NCBI RefSeq assembly: GCF_025628985.1
Contig: NZ_JAOTEM010000005.1
Span: 62,001-126,000 of the forward strand
Direction: 5' to 3'
DNA from: Chryseobacterium edaphi
GTDB lineage: Bacteria > Bacteroidota > Bacteroidia > Flavobacteriales > Weeksellaceae
Length of the DNA: 64,000 nt
The notes beneath the pieces were generated by a model. That model had not been told where the DNA came from and did no database searches. It saw only the letters and a program-made list of their open reading frames with translations. The position numbers and the translations under genes are program-made. Below, piece after piece: positions 59,151-64,000 of this stretch (position 1 is the first letter of the stretch; the number at the start of each line of letters is the position of its first letter).

Positions 59151-59854
59151 ATCAAAAAGTTTAAGTTACTTTTTTAACTGTATAGTGTTTGATGTTTGAT
59201 TTTTTAATTTGAACAGAAACAAATTCTTATACAAATATATATTTTTTATAAACTTAAATAGAAAAAATTCTAATAAATGTTGATTCTATGCTGCGTTTAA
59301 ATAATCTCGTTTAATCTTAATTTTTTCTGTCATTATCTTCTACGTATTTTAACAATTTACCCTGTTTTTATAAAAATTAAATAACAGTTGTTTATGCGTT
59401 ATTACTAAAGAATATGCAACGTAATTATGATACTTTTTAAAGATTATTAAATTGAGAAATTTCGTTTTTAGAGCTTACGGATAACAATAGAGGGCTTGTT
59501 GGGGGGCTGTTTTTAAATTAAAAATAGTCATGAGAAAATTTCTAATAATTTGTCCTTTTCTTGTCGTAATTATTTGATATTTAGGGTTTTGTAAAATAGT
59601 ATGTATATGTAAAATTCTGAATTTCGGATGTGTAGTATAGTAAAATAAGCAAAAGAAGGCCGTTAATTTGTCAAATCAAAATTATTGCAAAAGTAATGAA
59701 CCTTAAATGTGCAGATTGGTTTTGGTAATGTGAGGAACCTGCTTTTATTAAAAACACAAAATTTATATATACTTTTTTTAACGGCCTTCTTTAGAGAAAA
59801 ATAAGAAGGCCTTTAAACTGAAAGAAAATATTTTTCACCAAGTTCAAGATAGTA
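59151..59854. other. 704-base regulatory region before the HTH and surface genes
   Basis: No gene is seen. It is divergent between the AraC pair and the HTH/surface genes and contains a 15-base inverted repeat pair (annotated separately). AT-rich elsewhere, with a G-rich patch (TTGTTGGGGGGCTG) near 59500. Confidence 0.55.
59652..59811. repeat. Inverted repeat pair with a third partial copy
   Basis: AAAGAAGGCCGTTAA at 59652-59666 and its exact reverse complement at 59778-59792 bound 111 bases. A third block AAGAAGGCC at 59803-59811 can pair with the second copy instead, making a short hairpin followed by TTTAAA. On the minus strand within the bounded segment, TACTTTTG resembles a minus-7 box pointing away from the surface genes. 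Confidence 0.75.
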
Positions 59855-60292
59855 ATGAAGATAAACGTTAAAGACATCCACATTGGAAACATTATTAAAG
59901 AAGTAATAGAGGAGAGAGAAATAACGATACCCAGAATTTGTAATTTTTTTAAAATTGACGAGCGTGAGGTTTTCAGAATGTTTGAACAGAAAAGTCTGGA
60001 GTCTGATCTTATCTTGAAATGGAGCAAGCTTGCTGAATACGATTTTTTCAGACCCTATGTTACGCATCTTATGCTTTTTGCAAGTATCAGTCAGACCAAA
60101 AATAATAAGAACCTTAAAAAAAGTGAGGACATACAGTTTAGGAAAAATGTATACACGAAGGAAATTAAAGAATATATTTTAGAATTGGTCAATACCAATC
60201 AGAAAACTTTATCAGATATCATTAAGGAATATAATATACCAAAGACGACAATTTACAAGTGGATGCGAAAGCAGGATACGGAAAAAGAATAA
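59855..60292 (+). CDS. HTH protein, transposase-like DNA-binding fold
   Basis: 145 residues. There are two helical DNA-binding parts: HIGNIIKEVIEEREITIPRICNFFKI near the start (XRE-like), and the C-terminal TKEIKEYILELVNTNQKTLSDIIKEYNIPKTTIYKWMRKQ, which resembles the HTH of IS3 OrfA-type proteins. No nuclease part follows. The next gene is a shorter relative. A regulator of the surface genes is more likely than a mobile element; tentative. Confidence 0.65.
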   Translation: MKINVKDIHIGNIIKEVIEEREITIPRICNFFKIDEREVFRMFEQKSLESDLILKWSKLAEYDFFRPYVTHLMLFASISQTKNNKNLKKSEDIQFRKNVYTKEIKEYILELVNTNQKTLSDIIKEYNIPKTTIYKWMRKQDTEKE

Positions 60293-60319
60293 TTCAATAA
60301 TCAAAAAAACTGTATATAG

Positions 60320-60640
60320 ATGAAGCCGAATTATACCAAGATATACTTGGATCTGATAAAATATAGAAAGAAAGAGAATCTGGTTTCCGATGCCTTACTT
60401 CAAAAGATAAAAAATATAAAAATGGCCAATGACATTTTTGAAGTTGAGAGAGCATTATTTGGTAATAGCAATTTTGTTGACAATCAGAAACTTAAATCTT
60501 ACGATGAAACAACCATAAAAATTGTTCTGAATCATCAGAAAGAAAATAACCTTACTAATATAGAACTGAGCAATCATTATAAAATCAGCAGAAATACGAT
60601 TGCAAAATGGAAAAAGATCTATCAGTACAGCAATATTTAG
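60320..60640 (+). CDS. Small HTH protein
   Basis: 106 residues. The C-terminus, TIKIVLNHQKENNLTNIELSNHYKISRNTIAKWKKIY, is a transposase-type HTH like that of the 59855 product. The N-terminus (YLDLIKYRKKENLVSDALLQKIKNI) is helical. It lies 27 bases after the preceding HTH gene and 138 before the first surface gene. Probably regulatory; no partner is evident. Confidence 0.6.
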   Translation: MKPNYTKIYLDLIKYRKKENLVSDALLQKIKNIKMANDIFEVERALFGNSNFVDNQKLKSYDETTIKIVLNHQKENNLTNIELSNHYKISRNTIAKWKKIYQYSNI

Positions 60641-60778
60641 ATCAGAATTATAAGTGCAGGTTTACATAAAACATTAGATAATTTATGCTCAACTATGTAT
60701 GTGAACGATAGGGTTTTAAAGTAAAAATGAAAATTTACTAAAAAAAACTTTGATAATTACTTTTTAAAAATAATAGAT

Positions 60779-61678
60779 ATGATGAAAAATTTATTAATTA
60801 TTACATTTCTTGTATTGTTTTCCAGTGTCATTTATGGGCAAGTCGGAATTAATACAGACACACCCGATGCATCTTCGATTCTTGATGTTTATAGTACAAG
60901 TAAAGGAGTTTTATTTCCCAGAGTAAATATTACTGATAAAACTTTAAAAGGACCCATTACTGCGGTTCCAAAAGATGGATTGTTAGTTTACAATTCAGGT
61001 ACTGTACTGAACAAATCTCTGTACTCTTGGGATTCTGCTGCAAACTCAGGAACAGGCGGCTGGAACCAGCAACTTTATTTTAAGGAAACTCCCAAAGTTG
61101 CTACAATTGGTTTGATCAATGATGTTTCCAAGTTGAATAATCGAGATCCTGGTCATGATGATTATTTGGTGAACGGTCCTGCAGCGAACAATTATAATAT
61201 TATTACATCTGGATATATTCCTGGGCTAAGTTTTAGACTTGGTACAACCGTTTTACAACCTTATGATACCAGTAGCGGAAGCGGTTCTCATTGGGACATT
61301 ATAGTAGGACCTGGTGTTTATAAAATTGAAATTTCATACCTGCTGAACGCTCCGACTCCAGACGCTGGTAGGGGAACTGCTCTCTCAGGAACGTATTGGA
61401 ACATGGGATATTACAGTGATTTATATGTGCAGCCATACAATCCTGCTGCTAATACAGTCAGTGCTTTTTCTTTTTATGAAAGAACGGAAGGTTCCACACT
61501 GTCAAAATTGAGTCCTGAAGAGCACAGAGTAACCTTTCAGCATATTTTTTCGTCCGCAAATAACACCGAATATTTGTCGCTTACTTTAAAACTTGGAAGA
61601 AAAACAGGATCATCTCATCTGGACTTGGTGAATGTTCTAGCGAGTGGTACTATTATTAAATTAATAAAACTAAAATAA
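60779..61678 (+). CDS. Secreted surface protein, paralogue 1
   Basis: 299 residues. Signal peptide MMKNLLIITFLVLFSSVIYG is followed by the family start QVGINTDTPDASSILDVYSTSKGVLFPR. A short LLVYNSGTVLNKSLYSWD region and a beta-rich C-terminal domain come next (YLSLTLKLGRKTGSSHLDLV near the end). No sorting domain is recognised. It is the first of four tandem paralogues, two bases before the next. The function is probably extracellular adhesion or matrix; inference. Confidence 0.78.
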   Translation: MMKNLLIITFLVLFSSVIYGQVGINTDTPDASSILDVYSTSKGVLFPRVNITDKTLKGPITAVPKDGLLVYNSGTVLNKSLYSWDSAANSGTGGWNQQLYFKETPKVATIGLINDVSKLNNRDPGHDDYLVNGPAANNYNIITSGYIPGLSFRLGTTVLQPYDTSSGSGSHWDIIVGPGVYKIEISYLLNAPTPDAGRGTALSGTYWNMGYYSDLYVQPYNPAANTVSAFSFYERTEGSTLSKLSPEEHRVTFQHIFSSANNTEYLSLTLKLGRKTGSSHLDLVNVLASGTIIKLIKLK

Positions 61679-61680
61679 CT

Positions 61681-62505
61681 ATGAAAAAGATAATAGTCAC
61701 TACAATAATGATGATTTTTAATCAGATAGTTTTCGCTCAGGTCGGAATTGACATTACTTCTGTCGATAATTCCGCAGTATTAGAACTGTCTAACAGTAAA
61801 AATAAAGCTTTTTTACCACCTAGGGTAAATATTACAAGTTTATTGAGCATTACGACACCTGTTGCAAATCCTGTGGAAGGTTTGATTGTTTACAATATCG
61901 GGACAGTTGTTCCGAAAGGTTATTATATCTGGAATAATGGCTCCTGGAGCTTGCTGGCAACCAAAGAAAATTCAGTCGCAAATTTACTTGTAAGAAATAC
62001 AAGCTCTACTATTATGCTTGCCGGATTGGCTAACAATATTTATGAGCCTGTAGTTGGAGGTAGTACAACATTCAACAGTATTGCAGGTGCTTCATATAAC
62101 CCTGTAACTGGTGTCGTTACGGTTCCGCCGGGTAATTATTCTATACAGGCAGTTTTAAGCATTCAAGTACCTGATGAAAATCCAAGTGCCGGAATTGGAA
62201 ATACAACCAGAACACACCTTCATAACTATGTTGCAAAATTAGTTGACAGTACATCACCAGCAACAATTTACGGTAACATAGTTAAAGAAAATCAGACTTC
62301 AAACTCTAGTGCTTCCACGCTTCCAAAACAACATTCGGTGAGTTTTCTATTCACTGTGTCAGTTACTACCACCACTTCTTTTGTGCTGAATCTGGCTCAT
62401 GCTTCTGGCGGCACTTATACAAATACAGTTGGTGGAAACACACCAAACAACGGTAGAATTACAGTTTTAAATTCATTTATTCACGTTCAAAGTTCAAAAT
62501 TATGA
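61681..62505 (+). CDS. Secreted surface protein, paralogue 2
   Basis: 274 residues. Signal peptide ending NQIVFAQ, then VGIDITSVDNSAVLELS and FLPPRVNITSLLSI, EGLIVYNIGTVVPKGYYIW, and a beta-sandwich-like Thr/Ser/Asn-rich C-terminal half (PPGNYSIQAVLSIQVPDEN, SFVLNLAHASGGTYTN) resembling TNF/C1q-like surface domains. Starts three bases after paralogue 1 and overlaps the next gene by four. Confidence 0.78.
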   Translation: MKKIIVTTIMMIFNQIVFAQVGIDITSVDNSAVLELSNSKNKAFLPPRVNITSLLSITTPVANPVEGLIVYNIGTVVPKGYYIWNNGSWSLLATKENSVANLLVRNTSSTIMLAGLANNIYEPVVGGSTTFNSIAGASYNPVTGVVTVPPGNYSIQAVLSIQVPDENPSAGIGNTTRTHLHNYVAKLVDSTSPATIYGNIVKENQTSNSSASTLPKQHSVSFLFTVSVTTTTSFVLNLAHASGGTYTNTVGGNTPNNGRITVLNSFIHVQSSKL

Positions 62506-63290
62506 TACGTCCAAAAGTATTAATTTTAGCCATAGTTTTTTTTGGTATCAATATGTTCACGGGGCAAGTTGGTATCAATATTCAAAGTCCTGATGCTTCT
62601 TCTGCATTAGATATCACTTCTCCAAACAGAGGTGTTTTGATTCCTCAGTATTCTCTGGCAAGTTTGTCAGACACGTCTTCTCCCGTGGCATCTCCGGCAG
62701 AAGGATCAATCATCTATAATACTGGCGGAGCATTTCCGAAAGGAAATTATTATTGGACAGGTGTTCAATGGGAAAGACTGTCTGTAAATACTGAGTATGA
62801 TCAGATTTTAAAAGTAGAAAAAAAAGGAAGTGCCGTGGCGATTGCATCTGGTGCAAATGCGAGTAGCATTATTTCCTTTGATGCAACTGGAATTATAAAT
62901 ACGATTTCTGGGGTTACTTTCAGTGGAGGCTCAGACATTAGTTTACCTGCAGGAACTTATAAAATTGATGTTAGCTTTGACGGTGCTTGTCCTACATCAG
63001 GTAATTCTACAGCGTTTGTTTCGGGTAATCATCTCTATGTGATCAGTGCCGTTATTGAAGATAATGCGGCAACCCCTAATCTTTTGACAGATGAAAAGGT
63101 TTCCTCCATAGTCAGTGGAGTAGGTACTATAAACGGAGGTATTCAGGGCTACAGATATTCTTTTGTTTTAACTCTTGCAGCAACTACTGTAGTAAGATTA
63201 AGATTAAGACATAATAATGGAGCTTCAAATTCTTCGGCAACCAACGTAGGTAATGCCGGCATTGTTGCAAGTTTCTATAAATTTCTCTAA
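62502..63290 (+). CDS. Secreted surface protein, paralogue 3
   Basis: 262 residues. Signal peptide LILAIVFFGINMFTGQ, then VGINIQSPDASSALDITSPN and GVLIPQYSLASL, EGSIIYNTGGAFPKGNYYWTG, and a C-terminal beta-rich domain (LPAGTYKIDVSFDGACPTSG, TTVVRLRLRHNNGASNSSAT). ATGA overlap with paralogue 2 shows translational coupling. The N-terminal 80 residues are the best conserved part among the four. Confidence 0.78.
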   Translation: MIRPKVLILAIVFFGINMFTGQVGINIQSPDASSALDITSPNRGVLIPQYSLASLSDTSSPVASPAEGSIIYNTGGAFPKGNYYWTGVQWERLSVNTEYDQILKVEKKGSAVAIASGANASSIISFDATGIINTISGVTFSGGSDISLPAGTYKIDVSFDGACPTSGNSTAFVSGNHLYVISAVIEDNAATPNLLTDEKVSSIVSGVGTINGGIQGYRYSFVLTLAATTVVRLRLRHNNGASNSSATNVGNAGIVASFYKFL

Positions 63291-63334
63291 GTAAAAATGT
63301 AAGAAAATAAATAAATAAAACAAAAGCAATTAAG

Positions 63335-64000
63335 ATGAAAAAACAATTATTAATTACTGCTTTTATCGCAGCTACATCTGCAATTCAGGCTCAAGTTGGG
63401 GTTAACACAGAATCACCAAAATCTTCTATGGATGTAAGAGGTAAAACTGATGCCGGAGGAATTTCACTTCCTTCAGACATTACAGGTTTACAGGCACCTC
63501 GCCTTACCCGTGCAGAGCTTACCAGCAAAGGAAATTCCCTTTACGGAACCGATCAAAAAGGTGCTTTGGTTTACATTACAGATATCTCTGGTGGAGATGC
63601 GCTTAGCCAAAGGGTAAAAATTACGGCAATTGGATACTACTATTTTGACGGTACTCTTTGGCAATCTGTTTCCAGCGGTGCGACTACCGGGATCAATTAC
63701 TTCTATGCACCGTCAATGGTTTTGCCGACAGTAAATGCAAACCTGCCTTCTTACGCATCTTTCAGTGGCGGAACTTTTACCATCAATCTATATTCTGCTT
63801 ACAGCAATGAGTATGGATTGACAGACAGTGGTACAGTAGCTACAAGATCTTCAATTAAAAGTGCAACCTCAACTACATTACCTGTACTTGGAGCTTCTGC
63901 TTTAGAATACTTCGTGATCTATTTTGACAATACGGTATTTGACCCAAACACGATCACTCTTAGTGATACCGGTATTTTAACCTATCAGATTTTGCCTTCG
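63335..64000 (+). CDS. Secreted surface protein, paralogue 4 (cut by window end)
   Basis: 222 codons open to the last base. Start MKKQLLITAFIAATSAIQAQ is a signal peptide, followed by VGVNTESPKSSMDVRGKTDA and LQAPRLTRAELTSKGN, GALVYITDISGGD and YYYFDGTLWQSVSSG. Same N-terminal plan as the three upstream genes but a different later domain. The 3' end lies outside the window. Confidence 0.78.
   Translation, partial: MKKQLLITAFIAATSAIQAQVGVNTESPKSSMDVRGKTDAGGISLPSDITGLQAPRLTRAELTSKGNSLYGTDQKGALVYITDISGGDALSQRVKITAIGYYYFDGTLWQSVSSGATTGINYFYAPSMVLPTVNANLPSYASFSGGTFTINLYSAYSNEYGLTDSGTVATRSSIKSATSTTLPVLGASALEYFVIYFDNTVFDPNTITLSDTGILTYQILPS

Noticed and set aside
59855..60640. Insertion sequence
   Set aside because: Only HTH parts are present, there is no DDE domain downstream, and no terminal repeats or target duplications were found around the two genes.

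Overview
The window looks like a chromosomal segment of a low-GC member of the Bacteroidetes, most probably Flavobacteriia of the Chryseobacterium type. Evidence seen: a SusC-type TonB receptor, TAnnTTTG minus-7 promoter boxes, typical flavobacterial xylose and uronate genes, secreted proteins with N-termini of the QVGIN(T) kind, and AraC regulators with an N-terminal TPR sensor.

Layout. 1-14114: a pectin/uronate utilisation locus. A SusC receptor (cut by the window edge) diverges from kduI-kduD-uxaC-kdgK-eda-exuT-uxaB-uxaA, a complete route from galacturonate, glucuronate and unsaturated uronates to 2-keto-3-deoxygluconate and on to pyruvate and glyceraldehyde-3-phosphate. Two near-identical palindromes sit in the divergent promoter region. 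14278-21779: accessory genes, namely a DUF262-AlbA_2 fusion (possible defence gene), a decayed 21-bp repeat gene, a DUF559 nuclease flanked by two copies of a palindromic repeat, an SDR/HxlR pair and a LacI regulator. 21780-28151: a Na+/H+ antiporter and a xylose operon (xylB-xylA-xylE, minus strand).

28446-55850 is the unusual part: about 27 kb concerned with RNA repair and structured RNA. It holds a DUF434 PIN-like protein, an SDR-like gene followed directly by six tRNA or tRNA-like genes, a TatD nuclease, a five-gene MoxR/vWA/beta-propeller-type chaperone system, a 2H phosphoesterase, a second array of ten tRNA or tRNA-like genes, an RNase H-fold protein, an Rnl2-type RNA ligase, three paralogous DEDDh 3'-5' exonucleases, two ATP-grasp genes (one broken by an in-frame TAA), a metallophosphoesterase, a Ro60/TROVE protein and a HEPN-like protein. 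After Ro60 come ten tandem structured RNAs. Each has a lower stem, a conserved UGYCGUAR internal loop, an upper stem and a terminal module. At least six modules contain a circularly permuted tRNA: T-arm first, then a closed acceptor stem, then in some a D-arm. I interpret them as an expanded Y RNA family. Three promoters (before the SDR/tRNA operon, before Ro60 and before Y RNA 3) share one TGCG-N9-TGCG-N11-TAnnTTTG architecture with identical spacing, so these parts probably form one regulon.

55916-64000: two paralogous AraC/TPR regulators, a 15-bp inverted repeat pair that could bound an invertible or attenuator element, two small HTH genes, and four tandem secreted surface proteins (the last cut by the window edge).
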